64,000 bases of DNA from Flaccisagitta enflata. Taxonomy: Eukaryota > Chaetognatha > Sagittoidea > Aphragmophora. The translations under genes and the position numbers were made by a program. This document shows, piece after piece, positions 1-11,437 of the stretch. The notes under the pieces are model-generated. The model was not told where the DNA came from. It ran no database searches and saw nothing but the letters and a program-made list of their open reading frames with translations. Location: contig OZ231126.1 of assembly GCA_965153355.1 (NCBI GenBank), positions 38,688,001 through 38,752,000 of the forward strand, given 5' to 3'. Each line of letters opens with the position of its first letter. Position 1 is the stretch's first letter.

Positions 1-87
1 GACCAACAGACCAACAGATGGACGGACTGAGGGACAAACGGACGGACCGACAAAGCGGGGTGTAGAGTCGCGTAGCACGCGACTAAA
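1..87 (-). mobile_element. TT-flanked hairpin element, right part only
   Basis: A run of GGAC/GACC repeats is followed by the self-complementary end AGTCGCG-TA-GCACGCGACT and then CTAAAAA. This matches the end of the copy at 32053-32245. The other end lies outside the window. Confidence 0.7.
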
Positions 88-90
88 AAG

Positions 91-600
91 GAGCATCACG
101 AGAAAGAATCATTGAGTGTTAAATAATCCTCAACGATGCAGAAAAGCAAGTCCAAAAAGAAACATCACGATTGAATCATTAGGTGCATTTGTTTAATGTA
201 TAGTTCAGAACACCATTTCTTTTAAAAATATCTGAGCAAGGCAAACATTTTAGCTCTAACGTCTATCATGGAATAAAATCATGGCACGCATTATGTTCTT
301 GTTAATTTTTTAGAATGCTAAAATACTGCTGTTTAAATACAACTAACAAAATATATGAAAAATACGTAAATTTCCACTGGTACTAAAACGCAGCTTTTAC
401 AGCCTTGTAAAAGAATCATAGGATACTCAACTAGATATAGTAGATATACCTTTGCCAGTAATAGTTCAAGGTATCATGCTATTGGTTAAGTTCTCTTTGT
501 CAGTTACAAATGACATGATGTAAACCATTTCTATTCGAATTCTACAAAACATAAAGAAAAGGAGGAAAACTTTAAAAAAAGGAGGAAAAATTTTCAAGGT
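91..600. other. Non-coding stretch downstream of gene B
   Basis: AT-rich sequence with no open frame, repeat family or RNA gene that I can recognise. Confidence 0.5.
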
Positions 601-617
601 GAAGGGATTGGATAACT

Positions 618-623
618 TTTAAT
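618..623 (-). promoter_or_regulatory. Probable poly(A) signal of gene B (ATTAAA)
   Basis: TTTAAT on the plus strand reads ATTAAA on the minus strand, about 60 bases past the gene B stop codon. Confidence 0.4.
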
Positions 624-681
624 GTGCGGTTGTTGATTCGAGTTAAGTCTCAAATTGTTCATGCCTGAGGTTGATTCTGCC

Positions 682-3600
682 TCAGTTGCCAAAACTGAAG
701 TTGACATTTTGTTCCTTGTTAACTTCAATCACCAAGTTAAGTGATGGAATTTCTATGTCTCCTGAATCAGAACAAATAGAGTTAGAAGGAAGTTTCAAAC
801 TCTGACTTTCTTCAAGCACAATGATGGTATCACAAGATTTCTGTTTGGTTTCATGATCAACCTTAGGAAGTACTGTTTCTTCTTGGATTTGTTCATCATG
901 TGCTCCACTTCCAGGCGTCAAGTCAACCTCCTGATCATGACCCCCAACATCATCTGAGTCTATTTCTTCACCTTTTGAGGCGTTCAACTCCGTCATTTTA
1001 CTTTCTTCGGTAAATCTATTAGTAACACCAAGAACATCCTTCATCCAAGTTCTAAATGACTTGCTCTTAGAATTTTGCTCCCCATTTGTTTGAAAATTTG
1101 GGTTGAGGATCTGGGGTTCTGAGGCAGCAGTGGGAGAAATTTTATCAGGGTGATTTAAAAGATTATCAACCTTTGGACCTTCCTGAGAAACAATTTTAGT
1201 ATTTGACTCCTCTTTCTCCTCAAATTTTTCAAATGTTGAGTTGGTCTCCAAAATCATTTCATTTTCTCCTTCAGGGTGAAAGGAGGAACTGAAAGCCTTG
1301 TTGTTTACAATATGGGAAGCCTGTTTGGTCAAGGAAATTTTTGGTAGTTGACCATGCTTGTTATCATATCTAATGCTTGGACCATCTGCTTCACTTTCAT
1401 AAGTGTGGCTTTCTTCAATGAATTCCTTTTCAAGTTGCAATGGAGCTGTTGCACTTAGGTAATCAAAATCGCTTTTGCTGTCTGCAATCAAATTTTCTTC
1501 CTCCGTTTGTGGAACAGGGAGAGATACTTCCCCATTGACAGAATTTAAAATGTCTGCAGTCTTATTCTCATGACAAGGATTTTGATCATGGCTTTTATGT
1601 TCTTCACTAGAATTATCATCATTGAAACCAGCCATTGTCAATTCTGCTTCCTCTATATCAAGTTGTTCTTTACTTTGTAAACTGTTATTTACACCAAGAA
1701 ACTCCATCAGCTGCAGCTTAAATGGTTTGCTCTCATCATCTCTCTCCTCATCCATTTGCAAGTATGAATTTTGCTCCCCATTTGTTTGAAAATTTGGGTT
1801 GAGGGTCTGGGAATCTGATGCATCAGGGCAAGTCATTCTATCAGGATCATTCATAAGATTATCAGCCCTGGGACCTTCCTGAGCAACAAACTTAACAGTT
1901 AACTCCTCTTTCTCATCTAGTTTTTCATCATGTTTCTCATCTGCAACAAATGTTGAGTTACTCTTTAAATTCATTTCATATTCTCCTGCAGGGTGAAAAG
2001 AGGAACTGACAGGTTCATTGTTCACAATTTGGTAAGCCTGTTCAAGGGAAGAAATTTCTGGTGATTGATCCTGCCTGTTATCATATCCAGTGCTTGGATT
2101 GCATGCTTCACTTTCATAAGTGTGGCTTTCTTTGATGATTTCCTTTTCAAGTTGCAATGGAGCTGTTGCACTTAGATAATCAAAATCGCTTTTACTGTCT
2201 GCAGTCAAAATTTCTTCTCCCTTTTGTGGAATAGGGAGATATCCTTCCCCATCCATTGAGTTTGGAATATCTGACGTCTCATTTTCTAGATATGGATTTT
2301 GTTCATGGCCTTTTTGTTCTTCACTAGAATTATCATCATTCAAACCAGCCGTTTCTGCATCAGCTTCCTCTGTAGTAAGTTGCCCTTTAATGCTATTTAT
2401 GCCAAGAAATTCCATTAGCCGGAGCTTTAATGGTTTGCTCTCAGCATCTCTCCCATCATCCATTTGGAGGTATGACGATGGGACTTGTAATGTAGAGGCT
2501 TCAGGTGATTGGGTCTCAATTGTTGCACTCAGATAATCAAAATCGCTTTTACTGTCTGCAATCAAATTTTCCTCCTCCTTTTGTGGAATAGGGAGAAATC
2601 CTTCTCCGTCTACAGAGTTTGGAATGTCCAATGTCTCATTTTCAAGATATGGATTTTTTTCATGGTCTTTTTGTTCTTCACTGGAATAATCAAAATTTAA
2701 ACCAGCCATTTCTGAATCTGCTTCCTCTGTTGTAAGTTGCTCTTTACTTTGTAAACTGTTATTTATGCCAAGAAACTCCATTAGCCGGAGCTTTAATGGT
2801 TTGCTCTCAGCATCTCTCCCATCATCCATTAGAGGGTATGAGGATGGGAGTTGTAATGTAGAGACTTCAGGTGATTGGGTCTCAATTGTGTCAACTTTAT
2901 CTGCAGTGATTGAAACATCAGAATCATTTTCTTTGACCAAGTTACCATTTCTCTGATCTATCAATAATTCTTCTGCCGCTTTCTCATCAAGTTTCTCATC
3001 TGAAACAAATGTTAAACTTGTCCTTAAATTCATTTCATTTTCTCCTACAGGGTGAAGAGAGGAACTGACCTGCTCATTGTTCACAATTTGGTAAGCCTGT
3101 TTAGTGGAAGAAATTTCTGGTAGTTGATCCTTCCTGTTTTCATATCCGATGCCTGGACCACATGCTTCACTTTCATAAGTGTGGCTTTCTTCAATAATTT
3201 CCTTTTCAAGTTGCAATGGAACTGTTGCACTCAGATAATCAAAATCGCATTTACTTTCTACAGTCAAATTTTCCTCCTCCTTTTGTGGAATAGGGAGAAA
3301 TCCTTCTCCATCCACAGAGTTTGGAGTATCCAATGTCTCATTTTCAGGATATGGATTTTTTTCATTGCCTTTTTCTTCTTCACTGGAATGTCCAATATTC
3401 AAACCAGTCATTTCTGAATCTGCTTCCTCTGTTGTAAGTTGCTCCTTACTTTGTAAACTGTTATTTATGCCAAGAAACTCCATTAGCCGGAGCTTTAATG
3501 GTTTGCTCTCAGCATTTCTCCCATCAGCCATTTGAAGGTATGAGGATGGGAGTTGTAATGTAGAGGCTTCAGGTGATTGAGTCTCAATTGTGTCAACTTG

Positions 3601-6600
3601 ATTTGCAGTAATTGAAACATCAGAATCATTTTCTTTCTCTAAGGCATTAACCAAGTTACCACTTCTCTGATCTATCAATAATTCTTCTTCCGCTTTCTCA
3701 TCAAGTTTCTCATCTGTAACAAATGTTGAACTTGTCTTTAAATTCATTTCATTTTCTCCTGCAGGGTGAAATGAGGAACTGACCTGCTCATTGTTCACAA
3801 TTTGGTAAGCCTGTTTAGTGGAAGAAATTTCTGGTAGTTGATCCAGCCTGTTATCATATCCGATGCTTGGACTGCATGCTTCACTTTCATAAGTGTGGCT
3901 TTCTTCAATAATTTCCATTTCAAGTTGCAATGGAACTGTTGCACTCAGATAATCAAAATCGCTTTTACTGTCTGCAGTCAAATTTTCCTCCTCCTTTTGT
4001 GGAATAGGGAGAAATCCTTCTCCATCTACTGAGTTTGGAGCTTCCAATGTCTCATTTTCTAGATATGGATTTTTTTCATTGCCTTTTTGTTCTTCACTGG
4101 AATTTTCAATATTCAAACCAGTCATTTCTGAATCTGCTTCCTCTGTTGTAAGTTGCTCCTTACTTTGTAAATTGTTGTTTATGCCAAGAAACTCCATTAG
4201 CCGGAGCTTTAATGGTTTGCTCTCAACATCTCTCCCATCATCCATTAGAAGGTTTGAGGATGGGTCTTGTATTGTAGAGGCTTCAGGTGATTGGGTCTCA
4301 ATTGTGTCAACTTTATCCGCAGTGATTGAAACATCAGAATCATTTTCTTTCTCTGAGGCGTTGACCAAGTTACCATGTCTCTGATCTATAAATAATTCTT
4401 CTGCCGCTTTCTCATCAAGTTTCTCATCTGAATCGAATGTTGAACTTGTCCTTAAATTCATTTCATTTTCTCCTACAGGGTGAAGAGAGGAACTGACCTG
4501 CTCATTGTTCACAATTTGGTATGCCTGTTTAGTGGAAGAAATTTCTGGTAGCTGATCCTGCCTGTTTTCATATCCGATGCTTGGACCGCATGCTTCACTT
4601 TCATAAATGTTGCTTTCTTCAATGATTTCCTTTTCAAGTTGCAATGGAACTGTTGCACTCAGATAATCAAAATTGCTCTCACTGTCTGCAGTCAAATTTT
4701 CCTCCTCCTTTTGTGGAATAGGGAGAAATCCTTCTCCATCTACTGAGTTTGGAGTATCCAATGGCTCATTTTCAAGATATGGATTTTTTTCATTGCCTTT
4801 TTCTTCTTCACTGAAATTTCCAATATTCAAACCAGTCATTTCTGAATCTGCTTCCTCTGTTGTAAGTTGCTCCTTACTTTGTAAACTGTTATTTATGCCA
4901 AGAAACTCCATTAGCCGGAGCATTAATGGTTTGCTCTCAGCATTTCTCCCATTATCCATTTGAAGGTATGAGGATGGGAGTTGTAATGTTGAGGCTTCAG
5001 GTGATTGGGTCTCAATTGTGTCAACTTGATTTGCAGTGATTGAAACATCAGAATCATTTTCTTTCTCTAAGGCATTGACCAAGTTACCACTTCTCTGATC
5101 TATCAATAATTCTTCTGCCGCTTTCTCATCAAGTTTCTCATCAGTAACAAATGATGAACTTGTCTTTAAATTCATTTCATTTTCTCCTGCAGGGTGAAAT
5201 GAGGAACTGACCTGCTCATTGTTAACAATTTGGTAAGCCTGTTTAGTGGAAGAAATTTCTGGTAGTTGATCCAGCCTGTTATCATATCCAATGCCTGGAC
5301 TGCATGCTTCACTTTCATACATGTGGCTTTCTTCAATAATTTCCTTTTCAAGTTGCGATGGAACTGTTGCACTCAGATAATCAAAATTGCTTTTACTGTC
5401 TGCAATCAAATTTTCCTCCTTTTGTGGAATAGGGAGAAATCCTTCTCCATCTACAGAGTTTGAAATATCCAATGTCTCATTTTCAAGGTATGGATTTTTT
5501 TCATGGCGTTTTTGTTCTTCACTGGAATCATCACTATTTAAACCAGCAATTTCTGAAACTGCTTCCTCTGTTGTGACTTGCTCTTTACTTTGTAAACTGT
5601 TACCTATGCCCAGAAACTCCATTAGCCGGAGCTTAAATGGTTTGCTCTCAGCATCTTTCCCATCATCAATTTGGAGGTATGAGGATGAGACTTGTAATGT
5701 AGAGGCGTCTGGTGATTGGGCCTCAATTGTGTCAACTTTACCTGCAGTGATTGAAACATCAGAATCATTTTCTTTCTCTAAGGCTTTGACAAAGCTACCA
5801 CTTCTCTGATCTATCAATAAGTCTTCTGCTGCTTTCTCATCTGCAACAAATGTTAACTTTGTCTTTAAATTCATTTCATTTTCTCCTGCAGGATGAAAAG
5901 AGGAACTGACAGGCTCATTGATCACAATTTGGTAAGCCTGTTTAGTGGAGGAAATTTCTGGTAGTTGATCCTGCCTGTTATCATATCCAATTCTTGAATC
6001 GTATGCTTCACTTTCATAAGTGTGGCTTTCTTCAATGATTTCCTTTTCAAGTTGCAATGGAATTGTTGCACTCAGATAATCAAAATCGCTTTTACAGTTT
6101 GTTATCATATTTTCCTCCTCCTTTTGAGGAACAGGGAGAAATCCTTCCCCATCTACAGAGTTTGGAACATCCGATTTCTCATTTTCAAGATATGGATTTT
6201 GTTTGTTTGATTCTTTTAGAATAGCTTGGAATCCTGAAGATAAAGAATTGTCTTCTGAACTAACTGAAAGGGAAAATTTCGGATCAGTGGCAAGACTGGA
6301 GCTAACAATTTCATTTACTGGATTAAGACGGCTGTTTTCCTTGACAATATTGATTGCATCATCAATATTTTCATCTAATTTTGAACTACAATTATCTGTA
6401 GTAGCTTCCTCACTCTCTGCCTTTGATAGCCCAAGAAGGGTCACATTTTCAGGAGGGTCATTGGTCATCATTACATTTGCTTGAGCCTTTTCACATGACT
6501 CTACCTTCATAATAAGAGATGGTTTACTACCTTGCAGATAATCTTCTAATGTATTTGGTGCACCTAAGCCTAGAAACTCCTTTACTTTTGTACTGAAAGA

Positions 6601-9258
6601 TTTGGATAAATCAGCACTTTCATTTTCATCATTTTGCTCAATATCTTTTACTTTGAAAACTGAATGATTTTTAGTTGTTATAGGTGGGGACTGATTGATG
6701 TCTTGTAATTCTGAGGGTTTCAATTTCTTTTCATTTGAACAGTCACTGATAAATGTACCAGGCAATGCAACAGACTCAATATCCTTTGAACCTGTAGTCC
6801 CTTCATCCATGTTTTCAACCAATTTATCTGAAGCTTTCCTGTCTGGTTTAGCATCAGGCTTCTCATTATTTTTACCTGAGTGCCTTTCTTGTTCCTCTAA
6901 CCAATGTACAATGTTGAACCTATCTCTTGGTTTTCTCACTCTTGATGGCATCAAATTTCTTTCTGTATCAAATACGACCACATTTCCAAGTTCTTTTGTA
7001 CCACTGCTTGATTCAGTGTATGGCATGTCACTTGACACAATATCTGAAACTGATGTTTCTTTCAACAATTGTAATTTGGCATCTTGTGAGTGATCCTGAA
7101 TGGTACCGTTTACATATAAATCATAAGTTTTTTGTTCCACATCAATCAAAACAGATACACTGTCATATTCTTTATCTGATTTGGATCTATCATCGTTGAC
7201 AACTGGCTCAGCAACTGTTGAATTATTGTCTTCCAATGTTGGATTGTTAGCTTTACTGTTTAGAGCCTCCGGTTCAATCACTATGGTGGGGCTAAATATT
7301 TGGTGCTCATCATTCACATCAAAGTGAATTGTAGCTTTGTCTTGAAGATGAGTTTCATGTTGAAAGTTTTGGGCAGGGAACATCACATTTTCAGTGATGA
7401 TGTCTTGGTTCTCCTTTGAACCTTTCTCTGATTGCTTCAAAAATTCCTGCATCTTTGAAGAATGATCATCAATGTATGCTACAGGTTCATCATCAGTTTC
7501 CTTGTCTAAGATTTTTTCATCTCTGTGATTATTTACACTTGAATTTTTCCCTTTTTTCACAGGAATTGGGATATTGGAAGCAATTGCAAATTCATGATAA
7601 TAAACGTCTTCCATAACAGAGTCCTCAGTTTCTGTTTCTAGATCAACTTGAGTGCTAACAACAGCAGACTGTTCCATGCTTTTGCATTCATCAATTGTCA
7701 TATGAGGTTCTGAATTTTCTTGGATGGTTTCAAGAGACATAGTCTTCAAATGATCGGACTCATCATTAGTGAGACTCTCGTCAATTAAATTAGAATTTTT
7801 GACTGTGTTCTTGCCATGGAGTTCTACCATTGGCGTTATCCCTGTAGATCTGTTTTCTTTTAAGTTGAGTTTCTCTACATCAATTTGCGACTTAATTCTT
7901 AAACCTCCTCCAGATTTTAGAGGGATCATGGTTTCCAAATGACTTACTTCTTGATCATAATCAGGTTCTTCAACTGCACTCTCTTCAGTTTCTTGATCTA
8001 GCTCTACACTGTCTAAAGTACATGCGTTTTGTAGAGTTTGAAAATCTACATCACAAACACTCATCAAGATGCTGGCTTTGTCATCGTCATTTTTACAAAA
8101 ATCTTTTTCCGGCAGATCATTACAATCAAGATAAACCGAAGGAACTCTCGATGAATTGCCAATATTAGCTTCAAATGATGCATCATGAGTGTTACTTCTA
8201 TCAATTTTGTGACTCGACTTAAGATCCATGACAATGGATTTATCATCAATAAAATCTGTAAGAAGACACTCCTCAGATGGTGGTGTCTCACAATCAAAAT
8301 AGACGGAGGTCCTCCTTGAAAGTGAACTGTCAGGTCCTTTATCCAAGCTATAGCTATCTAACAGGGGGAAAGAGTTGGTTTGACTGATGGGGGAAATATT
8401 GCTGCTGTCAGAAATATGGTATTTTGGTTGATATTGGGTGGAATATGACAATTTCTCAGGGTTTTGGTTTGTACATGGTACAGTTGCACCACCTTCAGCG
8501 TTAGATATTAAAGGCAACTTTTTAAGGCTCGTATGAGTATGATTGTTTCTCCCATTGTCATCTTCTGCTTTTTGATCTGACGTAAAAGTGTGCAGATCAT
8601 ATGATGATGGTGGCACTGATGTTGCGGAGATATATTTTTTGGAATGTGTCTCTGGGTCAAATGAAGAAGCAGTTTCATATTCAAAAACAGTATGGTGAAC
8701 AGGTGCATGGATTGTAATATGAATAGGTGTGTAAATAGTTTGGTTCACAACTTCAACCTCTTTCAATTGACCATCTTCGATGGCTAAGGGATTTTCACAC
8801 TTGTTGTGTATGTCCTCTGGGGATATAGCTTGGAAACGTACTGTGTTAACATCTGTTCCAGGTTGAAGAATGTCATTTTCTGTGGTATCTTTAAATTTTT
8901 CATTTGAGCTATTTGGCAAAATAGTTTTTATTTGGCCAGCCAACGAATATGGAGAAACTGCTTTTGATATACATGGAAATGCTTCTACTTCATTTGAATC
9001 TGTTTCTGCAACAACCGTGGCATCATCTTGTGTCATGTGGCTCACCATTTTGAAATCGTTGATAGCAACATGAAAATTTTGCGAAGAATCTGCATGACTC
9101 GCGTTGATAGAATTTTGCTCATCAAAAGCGTTGCTTCCCTGACGTTTGGTTTCTTTAAAAATGGTGTTCCAGTCTCCTTGGTCATTGGATTCATAGACAA
9201 CCCAAATTTCTTCTTCGTCACTTTCGGGATCTTTAATGAAGTGGGTAATTGAAAACAT
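682..9258 (-). CDS. Gene B: giant acidic repeat protein, single open frame
   Basis: An open frame of 2858 codons ending in TGA. I do not recognise the family and no enzyme motif is visible. An in-frame TAA lies three codons upstream of the ATG at 9258, so either that ATG is the start or an acceptor lies just inside the frame (an AG precedes the codons for DPESDEEE). The N-terminus is acidic (DEEEIWVVYES). Near residues 765-795 is a basic-aromatic motif (RDRFNIVHWLEEQE) shared with gene A. Residues from about 1020 to 2720 are eight tandem units of about 237 residues. Each unit carries NPYLEN, FDYLSAT, EISSTKQAYQIVNN and KPLKLRLMEFLG. Composition is rich in E, S, D, N and K, and no signal peptide or membrane segment is seen, so a soluble, largely disordered protein is inferred. 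An ATTAAA signal on this strand lies about 60 bases past the stop. A long, conserved, intact frame argues that the gene is real. Confidence 0.85.
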   Translation of the reverse strand: MFSITHFIKDPESDEEEIWVVYESNDQGDWNTIFKETKRQGSNAFDEQNSINASHADSSQNFHVAINDFKMVSHMTQDDATVVAETDSNEVEAFPCISKAVSPYSLAGQIKTILPNSSNEKFKDTTENDILQPGTDVNTVRFQAISPEDIHNKCENPLAIEDGQLKEVEVVNQTIYTPIHITIHAPVHHTVFEYETASSFDPETHSKKYISATSVPPSSYDLHTFTSDQKAEDDNGRNNHTHTSLKKLPLISNAEGGATVPCTNQNPEKLSYSTQYQPKYHISDSSNISPISQTNSFPLLDSYSLDKGPDSSLSRRTSVYFDCETPPSEECLLTDFIDDKSIVMDLKSSHKIDRSNTHDASFEANIGNSSRVPSVYLDCNDLPEKDFCKNDDDKASILMSVCDVDFQTLQNACTLDSVELDQETEESAVEEPDYDQEVSHLETMIPLKSGGGLRIKSQIDVEKLNLKENRSTGITPMVELHGKNTVKNSNLIDESLTNDESDHLKTMSLETIQENSEPHMTIDECKSMEQSAVVSTQVDLETETEDSVMEDVYYHEFAIASNIPIPVKKGKNSSVNNHRDEKILDKETDDEPVAYIDDHSSKMQEFLKQSEKGSKENQDIITENVMFPAQNFQHETHLQDKATIHFDVNDEHQIFSPTIVIEPEALNSKANNPTLEDNNSTVAEPVVNDDRSKSDKEYDSVSVLIDVEQKTYDLYVNGTIQDHSQDAKLQLLKETSVSDIVSSDMPYTESSSGTKELGNVVVFDTERNLMPSRVRKPRDRFNIVHWLEEQERHSGKNNEKPDAKPDRKASDKLVENMDEGTTGSKDIESVALPGTFISDCSNEKKLKPSELQDINQSPPITTKNHSVFKVKDIEQNDENESADLSKSFSTKVKEFLGLGAPNTLEDYLQGSKPSLIMKVESCEKAQANVMMTNDPPENVTLLGLSKAESEEATTDNCSSKLDENIDDAINIVKENSRLNPVNEIVSSSLATDPKFSLSVSSEDNSLSSGFQAILKESNKQNPYLENEKSDVPNSVDGEGFLPVPQKEEENMITNCKSDFDYLSATIPLQLEKEIIEESHTYESEAYDSRIGYDNRQDQLPEISSTKQAYQIVINEPVSSSFHPAGENEMNLKTKLTFVADEKAAEDLLIDQRSGSFVKALEKENDSDVSITAGKVDTIEAQSPDASTLQVSSSYLQIDDGKDAESKPFKLRLMEFLGIGNSLQSKEQVTTEEAVSEIAGLNSDDSSEEQKRHEKNPYLENETLDISNSVDGEGFLPIPQKEENLIADSKSNFDYLSATVPSQLEKEIIEESHMYESEACSPGIGYDNRLDQLPEISSTKQAYQIVNNEQVSSSFHPAGENEMNLKTSSSFVTDEKLDEKAAEELLIDQRSGNLVNALEKENDSDVSITANQVDTIETQSPEASTLQLPSSYLQMDNGRNAESKPLMLRLMEFLGINNSLQSKEQLTTEEADSEMTGLNIGNFSEEEKGNEKNPYLENEPLDTPNSVDGEGFLPIPQKEEENLTADSESNFDYLSATVPLQLEKEIIEESNIYESEACGPSIGYENRQDQLPEISSTKQAYQIVNNEQVSSSLHPVGENEMNLRTSSTFDSDEKLDEKAAEELFIDQRHGNLVNASEKENDSDVSITADKVDTIETQSPEASTIQDPSSNLLMDDGRDVESKPLKLRLMEFLGINNNLQSKEQLTTEEADSEMTGLNIENSSEEQKGNEKNPYLENETLEAPNSVDGEGFLPIPQKEEENLTADSKSDFDYLSATVPLQLEMEIIEESHTYESEACSPSIGYDNRLDQLPEISSTKQAYQIVNNEQVSSSFHPAGENEMNLKTSSTFVTDEKLDEKAEEELLIDQRSGNLVNALEKENDSDVSITANQVDTIETQSPEASTLQLPSSYLQMADGRNAESKPLKLRLMEFLGINNSLQSKEQLTTEEADSEMTGLNIGHSSEEEKGNEKNPYPENETLDTPNSVDGEGFLPIPQKEEENLTVESKCDFDYLSATVPLQLEKEIIEESHTYESEACGPGIGYENRKDQLPEISSTKQAYQIVNNEQVSSSLHPVGENEMNLRTSLTFVSDEKLDEKAAEELLIDQRNGNLVKENDSDVSITADKVDTIETQSPEVSTLQLPSSYPLMDDGRDAESKPLKLRLMEFLGINNSLQSKEQLTTEEADSEMAGLNFDYSSEEQKDHEKNPYLENETLDIPNSVDGEGFLPIPQKEEENLIADSKSDFDYLSATIETQSPEASTLQVPSSYLQMDDGRDAESKPLKLRLMEFLGINSIKGQLTTEEADAETAGLNDDNSSEEQKGHEQNPYLENETSDIPNSMDGEGYLPIPQKGEEILTADSKSDFDYLSATAPLQLEKEIIKESHTYESEACNPSTGYDNRQDQSPEISSLEQAYQIVNNEPVSSSFHPAGEYEMNLKSNSTFVADEKHDEKLDEKEELTVKFVAQEGPRADNLMNDPDRMTCPDASDSQTLNPNFQTNGEQNSYLQMDEERDDESKPFKLQLMEFLGVNNSLQSKEQLDIEEAELTMAGFNDDNSSEEHKSHDQNPCHENKTADILNSVNGEVSLPVPQTEEENLIADSKSDFDYLSATAPLQLEKEFIEESHTYESEADGPSIRYDNKHGQLPKISLTKQASHIVNNKAFSSSFHPEGENEMILETNSTFEKFEEKEESNTKIVSQEGPKVDNLLNHPDKISPTAASEPQILNPNFQTNGEQNSKSKSFRTWMKDVLGVTNRFTEESKMTELNASKGEEIDSDDVGGHDQEVDLTPGSGAHDEQIQEETVLPKVDHETKQKSCDTIIVLEESQSLKLPSNSICSDSGDIEIPSLNLVIEVNKEQNVNFSFGN
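1080..6200 (-). repeat. Coding tandem array in gene B (about 710-bp units)
   Basis: The NPYLEN landmark recurs near 6181, 5481, 4768, 4057, 3338, 2638, 2279 and 1568. Spacings are about 700-720 bp, except 2638 to 2279, which is about 359 bp. The short unit has lost about 117 codons in frame, between FDYLSAT and IETQSPEA. The units are very similar to each other, which suggests recent duplication or gene conversion. Confidence 0.9.
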
Positions 9259-9259
9259 A

Positions 9260-10180
9260 AAGGATTATATTTGGTTCAGTGCTTCCAAAGTGGAGAATCA
9301 ATCAACAAGGCCGGATCAGTAATACCAGTAAAGGCGGCTCATGACCGAAAAAGTTTTAAATAAAGTCTCTTTTTCGCACGAAAATTTTTTCAGTATATTA
9401 CGCTTTGTTGTTGGCTTGATTGTTTGTCTGTGACTAAAGATTAATTTTGGTTCTTTTTGTTTTTGTTCTTTCTTGTCTGTGTGTGTTTGTGTGTTGTGAC
9501 TGTGTTTGTCCGGTGTTTAATTTCCTTTCTTCTTCCTCTCTATTCTTTTGTCTGTGTGTGTGTGTCCCTCCTCCTGTGTCTGTGTCCTGTGTGTGTCCCT
9601 GTGTGTGTTGCTCCTGTGTGTCCCTCTCTCCTCCCTTGTCCCCTATCTGTGTCCCTGTGTGTCCCTCCCTCTCCTTCCTCTCTCCCTCTCTCCCTCTCCC
9701 TCCCTCTCTCCCTCTTTTCTTCTTGTTGGTCGTCTTCTACTTTTCTTCCTTTCTTCTTTGCATTCTAATTTTCTCCTATGTTGGGGAAATTCTGCGTAAC
9801 ATTTTACTTTTTCCTTCTGTAGGGATCAAAATTGATCCATGAATATCACTTTGCAAAATGCGAAAAAATATAAGATTCAAAATTCATAACTCCTAAACTA
9901 TTGATCGTAGAGATTTCTGCTGGCGCCATTTGAAAGAGAAAATTAAGTTTTTCTAATAACACGTGCTATCATCTCAGCCCCAAAACTGCACAACTTAAGT
10001 AAATTGCTCAACCAAAAATGGAAAACTTTGCTTCTCTCGATGCTTCAAAAGTCGAATTACGTACTTCGACTTTTTTTTCAATTACTTTGCATTTGTTGTA
10101 CTTAGTTTTAATCAATATATTTTGGTAACACGACAAATGACATATGGTGAAGATTAATGAACTACAGCGGTGGATTTAAT
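9260..10180. other. Non-coding region upstream of gene B
   Basis: This holds AACAAGGCCGG at about 9306, which resembles one end of the TT-flanked element family. It also holds a pyrimidine- and GT-rich tract at about 9440-9770 (TCCC/TGTG runs). The tract gives Cys/Val/Ser/Pro-rich open frames that are composition artefacts. The rest is AT-rich and unassigned. Confidence 0.5.
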
Positions 10181-10350
10181 TTTTTAGATGCTGCTACCTA
10201 CGCATCTCTATAAGAGAGGCTTTGGCCTGGTCCGCTATTGCTGCTGGTTGGTTGGTTGTTGGTTTGCTGGTCCGTCAATGTCGAGGTTGAAAATGCACGC
10301 AACACTCCAGAGTCGATTTCACTGCTTTAGGATCTGGTATAGGCGGTTGG

Positions 10351-10355
10351 CAATG

Positions 10356-10449
<94 letters not shown>
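10351..10449. repeat. (GA)n microsatellite
   Basis: Almost perfect GA dinucleotide run of about 99 bp. Just left of it (10183-10225) is a TTTTTAGATGC...GCATCTCTATAAGAG hairpin end of the TT-flanked family. Confidence 0.98.
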
Positions 10450-10451
<2 letters not shown>

Positions 10452-10695
10452 TTGTCTGTTTAGTTTTAGTAAGAATGTCATTGATGAGCTGCTGCATGGA
10501 TTTACCGTTGTACCCCTGCATTGTTTTTCTTGCACTTGTGTGTGTGTGTAGCCTGTAATGAAAACTTGTGTGTGTCTGCTTTTGTTTCATATTTTTAGTC
10601 ATTTTATCCACCCTGCCCATTTATTAAGTTATTGTTGTTGGTTTGTTGGTTGGTCTCTTTTGAGTGAGTAGGCTGAAGGGGCCATGACTCCATGC

Positions 10696-11437
10696 TTTTG
10701 GGCAGCAGCCCCAAAGGGGACAATGTCCTGAGAACACAGGGGACTTCACTGCTTATCTGTCCTCTCTTCGGCTTCTGCTCTAAATGTTGTTTCAGCCTGA
10801 AATTCGACCTTCCAGGCTTGAATTGACCCTTTTCAGGCCTGGAATTCTGCTTTCTTGCAGGCCTTGAATTCATGTATGTCTGGAAATTTACCTTTCTAGG
10901 CTTGAAATTCCACTCCAGGCCCAGTACCCATTCCTCTCAGGCCTGAAATGTACCCTCCTGTGCCCAAATTCAGCCTCTCAGGGCTCTGAAATCTGACCTT
11001 CCTTTTCAGGTAAGGTGAAATCTGACTCTGTATGTGAAATCTGCCCTTCTGAGGTCTTTTGGAATCTTTCCTTCAGGTCTGAAATCTATCCCTCTCAGGC
11101 CTGAAATCTGGCCTCTCAGGCCTGAAATCTGCCCTCTCAGGCCTGAAATCTGCCCTCTCAGGCCTGGAAATCTGCCCTCCTTAGGCTCTGGAAATCTGCC
11201 TCGCAGGCTTGAGAAATCTGCTCCTCTCTCAGAGCTTCTGAATCTAAACAGGGCAGATTTCAGGCCTGAGAGGGCATTTCAGTACTGTGGGAGGGGCCTT
11301 TGGGGGAGAGTGACAAACAGACACAACAACGAAACCCCTGTTCACAGGTCGTCCTTCTAGTCACGGCCTGCTTCTTCACTACACCACAATCATGCAAAGT
11401 AGGCAATGGTATCGCTGACTACATATTGCTCATGACG
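10696..11437 (+). mobile_element. GGGCAGC-family element, copy 1
   Basis: Begins TTTTGGGCAGCAGCCCC and AAAGGGGACAATGTCC. It ends in the right-end module (GGCAATGGTATCGCTGAC...ATTGCTCATGACGGC). The interior is a degenerate array of about 20-23 bp with the theme GGCCTGAAATCTGCCCTCTCA-like. There is no coding capacity. It lies head to tail with the next copy. Confidence 0.6.

Noticed and set aside
2509-9252. Several plus-strand frames of 60-140 codons opposite gene B
   Set aside because: They recur with the repeat period and are antisense shadows of the intact 2858-codon frame.
9447-9842. Cys/Val/Ser/Pro-rich frame of 131 codons
   Set aside because: It comes from a pyrimidine- and GT-rich low-complexity tract, open in several frames, with no homology recognised.
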